A DNA stretch of 64,000 nucleotides, from NCBI RefSeq assembly GCF_026341125.1, contig NZ_JAPEOR010000002.1, positions 1,054,001-1,118,000 on the forward strand. The letters are read 5' to 3'. The stretch's first letter is position 1; each line of letters starts with the position of its first letter. The position numbers were made by a program, and so were the translations under genes. Positions 53,698-61,872 of this stretch are shown here, one piece after another. The stretch is from Streptomyces sp. NBC_01142 (GTDB taxonomy: Bacteria > Actinomycetota > Actinomycetes > Streptomycetales > Streptomycetaceae). The notes beneath the pieces are model-generated. The model was not told the DNA's origin, made no database searches, and worked only from the letters and a program-made list of their open reading frames with translations.

Positions 53698-55107
53698 GTG
53701 GCAGATTCCTGGGTCAATTCTGCGGAGAGCCTGGGGGCCGATCTGCATCTGGAGCTGACGGGTCCGGGCAGCCGGCGCGCCGTTCTGATGCGGGCGTTGC
53801 GTGGCGCCGTACGGAGCGGGCAGCTGGCCCCGGGCACGAGGCTGCCGCCCTACCGCTCCCTCGCCGCCGACCTGGGGATCGCCCGCAACACCGTCGCCGA
53901 CGCGTACGCCGAGCTGGTCGCGGAGGGGTGGCTCACCGCGCGCCAGGGGTCCGGGACCCGGGTTGCCCAGCAGGTCGCGCCGGTCGCGCCCGTACGCAGA
54001 CAGCGCACCCAACCCCGCGCCTCCCGGCCGACGTACGACCTGGTGCAGGGGCAGCCGGACCCCTCCGCCTTTCCGCGCGGCGCCTGGCTGGCTTCGGCGC
54101 GGCGGGCGCTGACCGCCGCGCCGCACGATGCCTTCGGGCCCGGCGATCCGCGAGGGCGCGCTGAGCTGCGGGAGGCGCTGGCCGGGTATCTGGCGCGGGT
54201 GCGCGGGGTGCGGACGGTCCCCGGGCGGATCGTGCTCTGCTCGGGGGCCGCGCACGCGCTGCGGCTGATGTCGGCAGTCGCGAGCGGGCGGTCCGGCCGG
54301 TGGGCGGTGGAGTCGCACGGGCTGCCGTTCCACCGCGGGCTGCTGGCCGAGGGGGGCGTACGCACCGTTCCGCTGCCGGTCGACGAACACGGCGCTCGCG
54401 TCGACGGGTTGGGGGCGGTGGGCGCGGTGCTGCTGACTCCGGCGCACCAGTTCCCGACCGGCGGACCGCTGCATCCGGAACGGCGTACGGCGGTCGTGGA
54501 CTGGGCGCGGTCGACGGGCGGGCTGGTCCTGGAGGACGACTACGACGGCGAGTTCCGCTACGACCGCCAGCCGGTGGGTGCGGTGCAGAGTCTGGACCCC
54601 GACCGAGTGGTGCTGATGGGGTCGGTGAGCAAGAGCCTCTCCCCCACCCTGCGGATCGGCTGGATGGTGCTGCCCGAGCAGCTGGTGGACGACGTGGTGG
54701 CCGCGAAGGGCGAGCGCGAGCAGTGGTCGAGTGCCACGGAGCAGCTCACGCTCGCGGACTTCATCACCTCGGGGGCGTACGACCGCCATGTGCGCAAGAT
54801 GCGCCAGCGCCACCGGCGCCGTCGGGACCAGCTGGTGTCGGCCCTGGCGGAGCGGGCGCCGCAGGTGCGGGTGACCGGGATCGCGGCGGGACTGCACGCC
54901 GTGCTCGAACTCCCGCCGGGGACCGAGCGGGCCGTGGTGAAGGCGGCGGCCTGGCAGGGTCTTGCCGTCGAAGGGCTCGACGACTACCGCCATCCGGAAT
55001 TCCCGGCGGAGGGGCGGGACGGGCTGGTCGTCGGCTACGCGACGCCGCCCGAGCGCAGTTACGCCGGGGCGCTGGACGCCCTGTGCCGGGCCCTGCCGCC
55101 CGGGTGA
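53698..55107 (+). CDS. MocR/PdxR-type regulator (GntR helix-turn-helix plus aminotransferase domain)
   Basis: 469 residues from GTG 53698 with a TGAGG ribosome site. The N-terminal GntR winged helix is ALRGAVRSGQLAPGTRLPPY, RSLAADLGIARNTVADAYAE, LTARQGSGTRVA. A class I aminotransferase-like domain follows: DPRGRAELREALAGYLARVR, VLLTPAHQFPTGG, VLEDDYDGEFRYDR and the PLP-lysine loop GSVSKSLSPTLRIGWM. MocR proteins sense PLP or amino-acid adducts and commonly control the divergent neighbour, here the AhpD-like gene. Confidence 0.93.
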   Translation: MADSWVNSAESLGADLHLELTGPGSRRAVLMRALRGAVRSGQLAPGTRLPPYRSLAADLGIARNTVADAYAELVAEGWLTARQGSGTRVAQQVAPVAPVRRQRTQPRASRPTYDLVQGQPDPSAFPRGAWLASARRALTAAPHDAFGPGDPRGRAELREALAGYLARVRGVRTVPGRIVLCSGAAHALRLMSAVASGRSGRWAVESHGLPFHRGLLAEGGVRTVPLPVDEHGARVDGLGAVGAVLLTPAHQFPTGGPLHPERRTAVVDWARSTGGLVLEDDYDGEFRYDRQPVGAVQSLDPDRVVLMGSVSKSLSPTLRIGWMVLPEQLVDDVVAAKGEREQWSSATEQLTLADFITSGAYDRHVRKMRQRHRRRRDQLVSALAERAPQVRVTGIAAGLHAVLELPPGTERAVVKAAAWQGLAVEGLDDYRHPEFPAEGRDGLVVGYATPPERSYAGALDALCRALPPG

Positions 55108-55152
55108 GGACTCGGGGGAGCACCCGGGCGGGAACCCGGGCAAGCGCTCTCA

Positions 55153-55178
55153 ACCTTAAGGAAAGTTAAGGAAGTTAC
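55153..55178 (+). repeat. AAGGAAAGTT/AAGGAAGTT direct repeat upstream of the secreted protein
   Basis: CCTTAAGGAAAGTTAAGGAA, continuing GTTACGG, is an AT-rich direct repeat in a very GC-rich setting, about 80 bases before the secreted protein start. It may be a promoter or activator site. Confidence 0.45.
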
Positions 55179-55254
55179 GGGTGAGAGGGGTGAGTAGAAC
55201 GGAATGGCTACTCGTACGTAACGGCACACGGAACCGACCCAACAGGAGTCCCAC

Positions 55255-55971
55255 GTGTCGCGCAAGAAGACCCTCAGCGGGAAGAAGAAGATCGCTCTGC
55301 TCGTCGGCGCCGCCGCGCTCGTCGGTGGTACGGCAGTGGTGATGACCGGTACCAGTCAGGCGTCGGTGGCCTGCGACGGACTGGTCACGGCGCTGCAGAA
55401 CAACGAGAAGTTCATCGCCGGGCAGCGCGCCAACCCGGATGCCCAGTCCGAGGCACGGATCGCCAACCGGCAGGCCGTCATCGAGGAGATCAAGCGGAAA
55501 CAGGCCGCCTCCGGGTGCGAGGTCGGCGGGGGCGGAGCCGAGGCGGCTCCGCCCGCCGAACAGGCGCCCGCCGAGCCTCCTGCCGAAGAGCAGCCCCCGG
55601 CCGCGGAGCAGCCCCCCGCCGAGCAGCCCCCCGCCGCGGAGCAGCCCCCCGCCGACAACCAGGGCGGCAACGAACAGGGCGGCAACGAGGAAGGCGGCAA
55701 CCAGGGCGGCGGTCAGGCGGGCGGAGAGGTCGTCTGCGCCGGCTCGACCGTGACCCTCTCCGGCGAGGGCGGCGCTCCGGCCGCCTCCAGCAACCAGTTC
55801 CCGGTCGGCACCTCTCTCAAGGTGACCAACCTCGACAACAACAAGTCCACGACCGTCGAGGTCACCTCCGTCTCCGGAAGCTGCGCCCTGCTGAACAACG
55901 CGGCCTTCGAGGAGGTCCGTGAGGCCGGTAAGTTCCTCATCCGCAACGCCCGGATCGAGCGCGTCGGCTGA
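55255..55971 (+). CDS. Secreted Pro-rich protein with RlpA-like double-psi beta-barrel
   Basis: 238 residues, GTG with AGGAG ahead. A basic signal peptide (RKKTLSGKKKIALLVGAAAL) precedes a helical segment (LVTALQNNEKFIAGQRANPD, AVIEEIKRKQAASGC), a Pro/Ala/Glu repeat linker (PPAAEQPPAEQPPAAEQPPA) and a Gly/Asn-rich stretch. The C-terminal 80 residues (FPVGTSLKVTNLDNNKSTTV, EVTSVSGSCALLNNAAFEEV, LIRNARIERV) follow the RlpA/expansin-like barrel pattern, but the catalytic Asp of lytic members is not obvious. It probably binds cell-wall material. Confidence 0.78.
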   Translation: MSRKKTLSGKKKIALLVGAAALVGGTAVVMTGTSQASVACDGLVTALQNNEKFIAGQRANPDAQSEARIANRQAVIEEIKRKQAASGCEVGGGGAEAAPPAEQAPAEPPAEEQPPAAEQPPAEQPPAAEQPPADNQGGNEQGGNEEGGNQGGGQAGGEVVCAGSTVTLSGEGGAPAASSNQFPVGTSLKVTNLDNNKSTTVEVTSVSGSCALLNNAAFEEVREAGKFLIRNARIERVG

Positions 55972-56013
55972 CCCCTGAGGGGATCTGGACGGTGCCGTTC
56001 TCACCCTCCGGAC

Positions 56014-56053
56014 ATGTCGGTCAGCGGAAATGGTCCCCAGCGCTGACCGACAT
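56014..56053. terminator. Terminator after the secreted Pro-rich protein
   Basis: A perfect 13-bp stem ATGTCGGTCAGCG with a 14-base loop, followed by a second hairpin at 56071-56098. Confidence 0.8.
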
Positions 56054-56070
56054 CCCCGTTTCGCACCTAC

Positions 56071-56098
56071 ACGGTGGAAAACCTCCCCCTTCCACCGT
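56071..56098. terminator. Second hairpin before the convergent oxidoreductase
   Basis: A 9-bp stem ACGGTGGAA against TTCCACCGT. The remaining 56099-56276 contains no supported gene; a chance frame runs through it. Confidence 0.55.
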
Positions 56099-56276
56099 CC
56101 CTGGGAGGAGCGCCCGTTGCGAAACCGGATGTCCGGCGGTGTGTACGGCACCGTCCTGGCCGACGCCCTGCCGGCCGCCCCGCAGAGTGAAGGCGACCGT
56201 TACACCCTTACGACGACGCCGCCTGGACTCTGGTGGCGTCGAGCACCGCGGCACTGCGGCACCGCAGTGGCCGCGT

Positions 56277-57254
56277 TCACCACATGAGCGGCTTCCCCTC
56301 CACAGCCTTCCCCTCCACAGCCTTCTCCGCCTCCAGCGCTGCCTCCGCCTCGGCCAGGATCTCGGTGAGCCGCAGCCCGAACCGGATGTCGCAGTCGTGC
56401 GCCCGCCCCGTACGCACCGCCTCCAGCAGCGCGTCGAGCGCCGCCCCGAACGAGCCGATCGCATCGCCCCACGACGGCAGTGCCACCGTCCCCTGCTCGC
56501 CCACGAACTCGATGCTCGCGCCCGCCGCCTTGGGCGGCGCGGTGAGGCCGAGTGTCGCCGTACTCGATGCCTCGGACGCGTGCCTCAGCACCAGGTGCAC
56601 GGTGTCCGCCGGGCCGCGCGCCGCGGTCACGGCCGTCACGTCGCCGAGCACCGGGAGCAGCACGGACAGCACATGCGGCCCGACGTCCCACAGCCCGCCC
56701 TTCTCGCGCCGCCACGGCGACGCCGCGTACAGGCTGTCCCCACCGGGCGCGTAGAGCGAGCCGAGCCACTGCGCGCGGGCCGTGAACCAGCCGTCCGCCG
56801 CCGCCTGCCGGGCGATCCAGGGCGCGGTGTCCGCGGCGAAACGCAGCGTGCAGAAGACCACCGACGCGACCTGGGCGCGCTCCGCCGCCCGGGCCGCCTC
56901 CAGCGCCCCGGCCACGGTCGTCGCCACCGGCTTGTCCAGCAGCAGATGGCATCCGGCCGCGGCAGCCCGGGCCGCGAGGGGCGCCTGCACGTCCGGCGGC
57001 AGAGCGAAGGCGACCGCGTCACAGGCCGAGAGAAGGGCGTCGATGCCGTCGTCGCCGTAGCCTGAGTACGCCGTCGCGCCGTGGGCGGCGGCGAGCGCGG
57101 TGGCCGCCTCGGGCCGCCGGGCCCACACCCCGTGGAACGCAACGCCCGGGTGGGCGGCGAGCGCGGGGGCCTGGGTGCGCTCCGCCCAGGGCCCGGCGCC
57201 GAGGAGTCCGATCCGCAACTGCTTCGCGGGCGTCGTCATCGCGGGCTTCGTCAT
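56277..57254 (-). CDS. Gfo/Idh/MocA-family oxidoreductase
   Basis: 325 residues from ATG 57254 (ATG 57239 is an alternative). The NAD(P) Rossmann fold is LRIGLLGAGPWAERTQAPAL, followed by VWARRPEAATALAAAHG, the CDAVAFALPPD strand and the catalytic-type LLLDKPVATTVAGALEA lysine. The C-terminal sheet domain has SLYAASPWRREKGGLWDVGP and HVLSVLLPVLGDVTAV, with the His expected in the active site. It oxidises a sugar or cyclitol of unknown identity. The C-terminus ends in a duplicated KAVEG encoded by a CCCCTCCACAGCCTT repeat. Confidence 0.9.
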   Translation of the reverse strand: MTKPAMTTPAKQLRIGLLGAGPWAERTQAPALAAHPGVAFHGVWARRPEAATALAAAHGATAYSGYGDDGIDALLSACDAVAFALPPDVQAPLAARAAAAGCHLLLDKPVATTVAGALEAARAAERAQVASVVFCTLRFAADTAPWIARQAAADGWFTARAQWLGSLYAPGGDSLYAASPWRREKGGLWDVGPHVLSVLLPVLGDVTAVTAARGPADTVHLVLRHASEASSTATLGLTAPPKAAGASIEFVGEQGTVALPSWGDAIGSFGAALDALLEAVRTGRAHDCDIRFGLRLTEILAEAEAALEAEKAVEGKAVEGKPLMW

Positions 57255-57415
57255 GCGGCCCAGTCTGCCCCGCGGAGAGGAACGCCAGGGTTCCCCCGGG
57301 TGGCCATCGCTGAATTCTGTATACGACGCGGACGGTTTCGACGTGCGTGACCCCCGCCGGACCCGTGACGCGCGGATCGCGTCGCTCAGCGGAGACCGGG
57401 CCGCACCGGGGGCGC

Positions 57416-57431
57416 GTGAAACGCAGGAAAC
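57416..57431 (+). promoter_or_regulatory. Candidate GlnR box upstream of glnII
   Basis: GTGAA-n6-GAAAC matches the GlnR consensus gTnAC-n6-GaAAC in nine of ten defined positions, 97-112 bases before glnII. The following phase (AACAC) fits poorly, so only one box is claimed. The neighbouring TTAGGTAAC is the most AT-rich local sequence and may be the promoter. Confidence 0.5.
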
Positions 57432-57527
57432 TTAGGTAACACCGCGTTCACAGTCGGGCAACGGCCGGGAAATCGCGCATTGCGAAGCTTCGCTCCATAC
57501 CGCTGCACCCGCAAAGGATGAGGCCCC

Positions 57528-58547
57528 GTGACCTTCAAGGCTGAGTACATCTGGATCGACGGCACAGAGCCGACCGCCAAGCTTCGCTCGAAGACGAAGA
57601 TCCTGACGGATGGCGCCGAGCTGCCCATCTGGGGCTTCGACGGGTCCAGCACCAACCAGGCCAAGGGCCACGCGTCCGACCGTGTGCTCAAGCCGGTCTT
57701 CACCTGTCCGGACCCGATCCGCGGCGGCGACAACGTCCTGGTGATGTGCGAGGTCCTCAACACGGACATGACGCCGCACGAGTCCAACACGCGTGCCGCG
57801 CTCGCCGAGGTCTCCGAGAAGTTCGGCGCGCAGGAGCCGATCTTCGGCATCGAGCAGGAGTACACCTTCTTCAAGGGCTCGCGCCCGCTCGGCTTCCCCG
57901 AGGGCGGCTTCCCGGCCGCCCAGGGCGGCTACTACTGCGGCGTCGGCTCGGACGAGATCTTCGGCCGTGACGTCGTCGAGGAACACCTGGAGAACTGCCT
58001 CAAGGCGGGTCTGGGCATCTCCGGCATCAACGCCGAGGTCATGCCGGGCCAGTGGGAGTTCCAGGTCGGCCCGCTGGCGCCGCTCGAAGTGGCGGACCAG
58101 CTGTGGATCGCCCGCTGGCTGCTGTACCGCACCGCCGAGGACTTCGACGTCTCCGCGACGCTCGACCCGAAGCCGGTGAAGGGCGACTGGAACGGCGCGG
58201 GCGCGCACACGAACTTCTCGACGAAGGCGATGCGCGAGGGCTACGACGCGATCATCACCGCCTGCGAGTCGCTGGGCGAGGGCTCCAAGCCGCTCGACCA
58301 CGTCAAGAACTACGGCGCGGGCATCGACGACCGGCTGACCGGCCTGCACGAGACCGCCCCGTGGAACGAGTACAGCTACGGCGTATCGGACCGTGGCGCC
58401 TCGGTGCGTATCCCGTGGCAGGTCGAGCAGGACGGCAAGGGCTACATCGAGGACCGCCGTCCGAACGCCAACGTCGACCCGTACGTGGTGACGCGGCTGA
58501 TCGTCGACACCTGCTGCGCCGCGCTGGAGAAGGCCGGCCAGGTCTGA
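57528..58547 (+). CDS. glnII: Glutamine synthetase type II (eukaryote-like)
   Basis: 339 residues from GTG 57528. It has the compact type II form (about 340 residues versus 470 for GlnA). Motifs: FKAEYIWIDGTEPTAKLRSK, ELPIWGFDGSSTNQAKGHAS, PIFGIEQEYTFFKGSRPLGF, GQWEFQVGPLAPLEVADQLW, WNGAGAHTNFSTKAMR, ASVRIPWQVEQDGKGYIEDR and RPNANVDPYVVTRLIV. No adenylylation Tyr segment is present. Having both GlnA and GlnII is characteristic of Streptomyces, and both carry GlnR-type sites here. Confidence 0.97.
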   Translation: MTFKAEYIWIDGTEPTAKLRSKTKILTDGAELPIWGFDGSSTNQAKGHASDRVLKPVFTCPDPIRGGDNVLVMCEVLNTDMTPHESNTRAALAEVSEKFGAQEPIFGIEQEYTFFKGSRPLGFPEGGFPAAQGGYYCGVGSDEIFGRDVVEEHLENCLKAGLGISGINAEVMPGQWEFQVGPLAPLEVADQLWIARWLLYRTAEDFDVSATLDPKPVKGDWNGAGAHTNFSTKAMREGYDAIITACESLGEGSKPLDHVKNYGAGIDDRLTGLHETAPWNEYSYGVSDRGASVRIPWQVEQDGKGYIEDRRPNANVDPYVVTRLIVDTCCAALEKAGQV

Positions 58548-58568
58548 TCCCGCCGCCGTGAACACGAG

Positions 58569-58603
58569 AAGGGCGCCCGCCGGTCCGACCGGTAGGCGCC
58601 TTT
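58569..58603 (+). terminator. Terminator after glnII
   Basis: AAGGGCGCC pairs with GGCGCCTTT (one G-T), with an inner CCGGT/ACCGG stem, ending in TTT, 22 bases past the stop. Confidence 0.75.
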
Positions 58604-58693
58604 CGGTGTGAAATGACCGTCCCACCCGTATCGTCCGTATCAAGGTGCGGAAGCCCCCTGCTGACGCACGAGGGCATCTGCTTCAATGGAGAC

Positions 58694-58813
58694 ATGGCCA
58701 GCTACCAGCACATCGCGACAGGTCGCAGCGACCTTGAGCCGTTCTGGCCGTCCCGGCAGCACCATGACTTCGACCGGGTGTGTTGCCGCGCGGTGAACGC
58801 GCAGGCCCTCTAA
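58694..58813 (+). CDS. Possible leader peptide with Cys-Cys motif
   Basis: A 39-codon frame from ATG 58694 (TGGAGAC ahead) ending PSRQHHDFDRVCCRAVNAQA then Leu. The C-terminal SRxHxDxxRVC pattern resembles the short Streptomyces leader peptides found ahead of sulfur and cysteine genes, where adjacent Cys codons let ribosome stalling report cysteine. Here the next gene is a winged-helix regulator 92 bases on. The frame could start earlier (58613), but that lies right at the glnII terminator. Short length keeps this uncertain. Confidence 0.4.
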   Translation: MASYQHIATGRSDLEPFWPSRQHHDFDRVCCRAVNAQAL

Positions 58814-58904
58814 AGCCGCTCACCCCGGTCTTCGGCCAGCGCGCACGACGTACGTCCGTCCTACCGACTCGACGACATCCTCCGCGCGAAAGAGCTGACC
58901 TCTC

Positions 58905-59480
58905 ATGGCGAATTCCCGTTCCTTCTCCGCCGTACCTGCCGTCTCCGCTGCGACCGCCACCCTGCCCACCGCGGGCCGTCACCGACTCCGGGCCGTCGAC
59001 CGCGACGAGGTGGTCGATGTCGCGGACTTCCTTCCGCCGGGGGCCACTTGGCTGCCCGCGCCCCCGCACACTCTGCCCACCCTGCCGGGGCAGCCGCCGA
59101 TGATCGGCTACCTCGTCCTCGTACCGGCCGATCAGCAGCCGCCGCTCGTCCCCGCTCCCGCTCCCACTCCCGCTCTGCAGGAGGAGCCGGAGCAGGTGGC
59201 AGGTCCGGTGCGGATCGACCCGGTGCAGCGCACCGCCCTGGTGGGCGGTCAGACGCTGGATCTGACGTACCTCGAGTTCGAGCTGCTCGCGCATCTGGTG
59301 GCGCATCCTCACCGGGTGCACACCCGCGACCAGTTGGTGACCACCGTGTGGGGCTACGGACATGTGGGCGACGGCCGGACCGTCGATGTCCATGTGGCCC
59401 GGCTGCGCCGCAAGCTGGGCGCCGAGCACCGCCGTACGATCCAGACCGTACGGCGGGTCGGCTACAAGTACGCGCCCTGA
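58905..59480 (+). CDS. Winged-helix (OmpR/PhoB-type) DNA-binding protein without receiver domain
   Basis: 191 residues. Residues about 1-95 are not a receiver: an Ala/Val-rich start, RHRLRAVDRDEVVDVADFLP, then MIGYLVLVPADQQ and a Pro/Ala linker. The C-terminal PhoB-type winged helix is complete: VRIDPVQRTALVGGQTLDLT, YLEFELLAHLVAHPHRVHTR, DQLVTTVWGYGHVGDGRTVD, VHVARLRRKLGAEHR, VRRVGYKYAP. Without the phospho-acceptor Asp it must be controlled differently. It follows the possible leader peptide and the nitrogen gene glnII. Confidence 0.9.
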   Translation: MANSRSFSAVPAVSAATATLPTAGRHRLRAVDRDEVVDVADFLPPGATWLPAPPHTLPTLPGQPPMIGYLVLVPADQQPPLVPAPAPTPALQEEPEQVAGPVRIDPVQRTALVGGQTLDLTYLEFELLAHLVAHPHRVHTRDQLVTTVWGYGHVGDGRTVDVHVARLRRKLGAEHRRTIQTVRRVGYKYAP

Positions 59481-59490
59481 GCGCCCCCGA

Positions 59491-59537
59491 GCAGCCCTGA
59501 GCAGCCGTGACCACTGCTGGGCAGAGCTCAGGGCTGC
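59491..59537 (+). terminator. Terminator after the winged-helix gene
   Basis: A 12-bp stem GCAGCCCTGAGC against GCTCAGGGCTGC, ten bases past the stop; the loop contains further GAGCAGCC-like repeats. Confidence 0.7.
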
Positions 59538-59567
59538 GCAGTGCTCAGCGGCGCTGGTTCAGCACGT

Positions 59568-59604
59568 ACGGCGCTCCGCCGGCCGATGGCCCGCGGAGCG
59601 CCGT
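59568..59604 (-). terminator. Terminator of the PepSY gene
   Basis: A perfect 12-bp stem ACGGCGCTCCGC with a 13-base loop directly downstream of the minus-strand stop at 59610. Confidence 0.8.
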
Positions 59605-59609
59605 CGCGT

Positions 59610-61058
59610 CTAGGCCCGCGAGGCGCGGGCCCGGGCCACGGCGCCCAACGCCGCGTCGATCACCAGGAACACCAGCAGGCTGATGCCCAGCATCGGGACG
59701 AACCAGCCGACCAGCGCCGTGACCGCGGCGAGCGGCAGCAGGGCGGTGATCGGCACCTTGCGCCATGTGCCGCGCGGAATGGGACGGCCCGCGCTCAGCT
59801 TCCGGTCCTTCGTGGGCCTGCGCAGCCACCACATCCGGTAGCCCCACAGGGTCAGCAGGATGAGGGAGAGGGCGAGGGCGGCCAGCGCCAGCTGGTTGGC
59901 GAGGCCGAGGAAGACGCCGGTGTGGGCGTCGATGCCGAAGCGGGTCAGCTTGGCGAGCAACGGGTAGTCGGCGAAGCGCAGTTCGTCGATGACCTTGCCG
60001 TTGGACGGGTCGACGGCGACCGAGTCGAGATGGACGGGGAACTGGGTGTCCCTCTCCTTGATCACATAGCCGCTGCCCTCGGCCGGCAGGGTCACCGCGA
60101 TCTTCGCGTCGACTCCGGCGGCGCGAGCCGCCTCTACCGCCTTGTCGACGCCGACGTCCGCGCCCTGGTGGGTGCCGCTGCCCGAACCGCCGTGACCTTC
60201 GTGCTCACCGCTGCCGGCACCACCGTCGAGGGTCGCGGAGACGGTGGGGGTCGCCCCGCCGAGCTGGTCCTGGACCGCGCCGATGTTCTCACCGGCGTAC
60301 CGCGACCAGGTCAGACCGGTGGCGGAGAGCAGGACGAGTCCGGTCACGGCCCACAGCCCGATGGAGCCGTGCCAGGTGAGCGTCCTGCGGCGGCCCTTCG
60401 CACCGCGCTCGGGGAGGAGCAGGGCGCGCTTGGCGGTGCGCCTGCGGCCGAGCCAGAGCAGCAGGCCGCCCAGCGCGATGACCCAGAGCCAGCTGGCGGC
60501 CAGCTCGCTGTAGTTGCGGCCGAGGTCGCCCAGGTGCAGATCGCGGTGGAGCTCGTCCAGCCAGGTGCGCAGCGGGAGGGCGCCGGAGCCGCCGTAGGAG
60601 GCCAGCTCGCCGCGTACCTCGGCGGTGTACGGATTGACGAAGACGGCGAGGGACTTGCCCTCTTCGACCTCGGGGGAGGTCATCAGGACGCGGGTGGTGG
60701 CGCCGTCCTCGTGCGACGGCCACACGGCGGTCACGGTGCCGTCGGGGTGGGCCTTGCGGGCGGCCTCGACCTGAGCATTCAGGGGGACGGTGCGGTCGCC
60801 GACCGGGACCTCGAGCTCATGGCTGTAGAGGACCTTCTCGGCCTGGAAGGAGAGGGCGTAGAGCAGACCGCTGGTGGCGGCGACGAGCAGCAGCGGGGCG
60901 ATCAGCAGGCCCGCGTAGAAGTGCATACGGAGGGCGAGGGGCCGCAGTGCGCTCCAGGTGGATCTGGAGGTTCTGCCGGTGTTGTCGCTGCCGGTGCCGG
61001 ATTCGGCGCGCAGCTCTTCCTCTGTCTCGGTGGCAGTGGTGGGGACGTCAATGGCCAT
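59610..61058 (-). CDS. PepSY-associated membrane protein
   Basis: 482 residues from ATG 61058. A hydrophilic N-terminus is followed by helix 1 with the family's His (ALRMHFYAGLLIAPLLLVAA, then TSGLLYALSF), an outer PepSY segment (QVEAARKAHPDGTVTAVWPS), HRDLHLGDLGRNYSELAASW before helix 2 (WLWVIALGGLLLWLGRRR), LTWHGSIGLWAVTGLVLLSA, a second outer PepSY domain with a Gly/His/Ser linker (GEHEGHGGSGSGTHQ), then IDAHTGVFLGLANQLAL and two C-terminal helices. Histidines at helix ends suggest haem or metal-linked electron transfer, as in iron-regulated ferric reductase relatives. Confidence 0.9.
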   Translation of the reverse strand: MAIDVPTTATETEEELRAESGTGSDNTGRTSRSTWSALRPLALRMHFYAGLLIAPLLLVAATSGLLYALSFQAEKVLYSHELEVPVGDRTVPLNAQVEAARKAHPDGTVTAVWPSHEDGATTRVLMTSPEVEEGKSLAVFVNPYTAEVRGELASYGGSGALPLRTWLDELHRDLHLGDLGRNYSELAASWLWVIALGGLLLWLGRRRTAKRALLLPERGAKGRRRTLTWHGSIGLWAVTGLVLLSATGLTWSRYAGENIGAVQDQLGGATPTVSATLDGGAGSGEHEGHGGSGSGTHQGADVGVDKAVEAARAAGVDAKIAVTLPAEGSGYVIKERDTQFPVHLDSVAVDPSNGKVIDELRFADYPLLAKLTRFGIDAHTGVFLGLANQLALAALALSLILLTLWGYRMWWLRRPTKDRKLSAGRPIPRGTWRKVPITALLPLAAVTALVGWFVPMLGISLLVFLVIDAALGAVARARASRA

Positions 61059-61103
61059 GGTGATCCTAGGGAGTTTGCCTCGACATGGGGATTCGGCCCC
61101 AGG

Positions 61104-61754
61104 TCAGACGGCTGCTCCGGGGGCCGTGGCGTGGGGGACGGGCAGCGCGGGCGGGCCGCGACGGACGAGGGAGTGCGCGAGGACGACGCCGTGGAAACGG
61201 GCGGCGGGAGAACGGTGGCGTACCGCGGGAAGCGGCGGGGCGTCGGGCAGCCGGCCCGGCGTGAGCAGCAGGAGCAGCAGGCGCAGCTGCCGCAGTGGGA
61301 GCCGCAGGGAGGTGAGGGCGACGATGCCGGCGGTGCGCGCGAGACGGAAGAACGCGGCCTCGCCGCGGGCCAGCCAGAGCGCGCAGACTGCGGCGGCGAG
61401 GAGGTGGGCGGCGAGCATGCCGGCGTCCGTCTCCAGTGCCGTGGTGGCGAATTCGTACGGCTGGTGCTGGTGCGGCTGCTGGTAGGGGTGGTGCCGGTCC
61501 GGCTGCCCGCCGGAGAAGATCAGATGCAGTGCGCCCTGGACGGCGAGCAGCCCGGCGCCGATGGCGGGTGCACCGCGCCGTCTGCCGCCCGCGAACCAGC
61601 CGGCGGCCGTGGTCACACCGAAGGCCGCGAACAGTGCCGGGAGCGGGATGTCGCGCGCAGACATGGAGGAATGCCCCACAGCTGCCAAAGTGACACATAC
61701 CGCCGCAAAGAGTGCGGCCCGAAGGGCACGTATCGGCGACCGGGCATCTGTCAT
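61104..61754 (-). CDS. His-rich integral membrane protein
   Basis: 216 residues from ATG 61754 (GTG 61763 possible). Four to five membrane helices: RALRAALFAAVCVTLAAVGH, IPLPALFAAFGVTTAAGWFA, IGAGLLAVQGALHLIF and AAHLLAAAVCALWLARGEAA. Between helices 3 and 4 lies a loop PDRHHPYQQPHQHQPYEFAT with five histidines, a likely metal-binding segment. It starts the operon with the PepSY protein, 45 bases upstream of it, and the pair may handle iron or copper. I know no named family function. Confidence 0.75.
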   Translation of the reverse strand: MTDARSPIRALRAALFAAVCVTLAAVGHSSMSARDIPLPALFAAFGVTTAAGWFAGGRRRGAPAIGAGLLAVQGALHLIFSGGQPDRHHPYQQPHQHQPYEFATTALETDAGMLAAHLLAAAVCALWLARGEAAFFRLARTAGIVALTSLRLPLRQLRLLLLLLTPGRLPDAPPLPAVRHRSPAARFHGVVLAHSLVRRGPPALPVPHATAPGAAV

Positions 61755-61872
61755 GGTCCGCACATGCTGCCATCCCGCACCCCGGGAGCGGGAGAGGGGT
61801 GCCTCCGCCGCTGTTTCTCCTGGCAGCAGAATCCCTGCCCCGGCGGCCGTCCCACCAGGCAGGATCGCCGTC

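Noticed and set aside
56099-56276. Short open frames between the terminators and the oxidoreductase
   Set aside because: No ribosome site, conserved pattern or recognisable protein; treated as non-coding.
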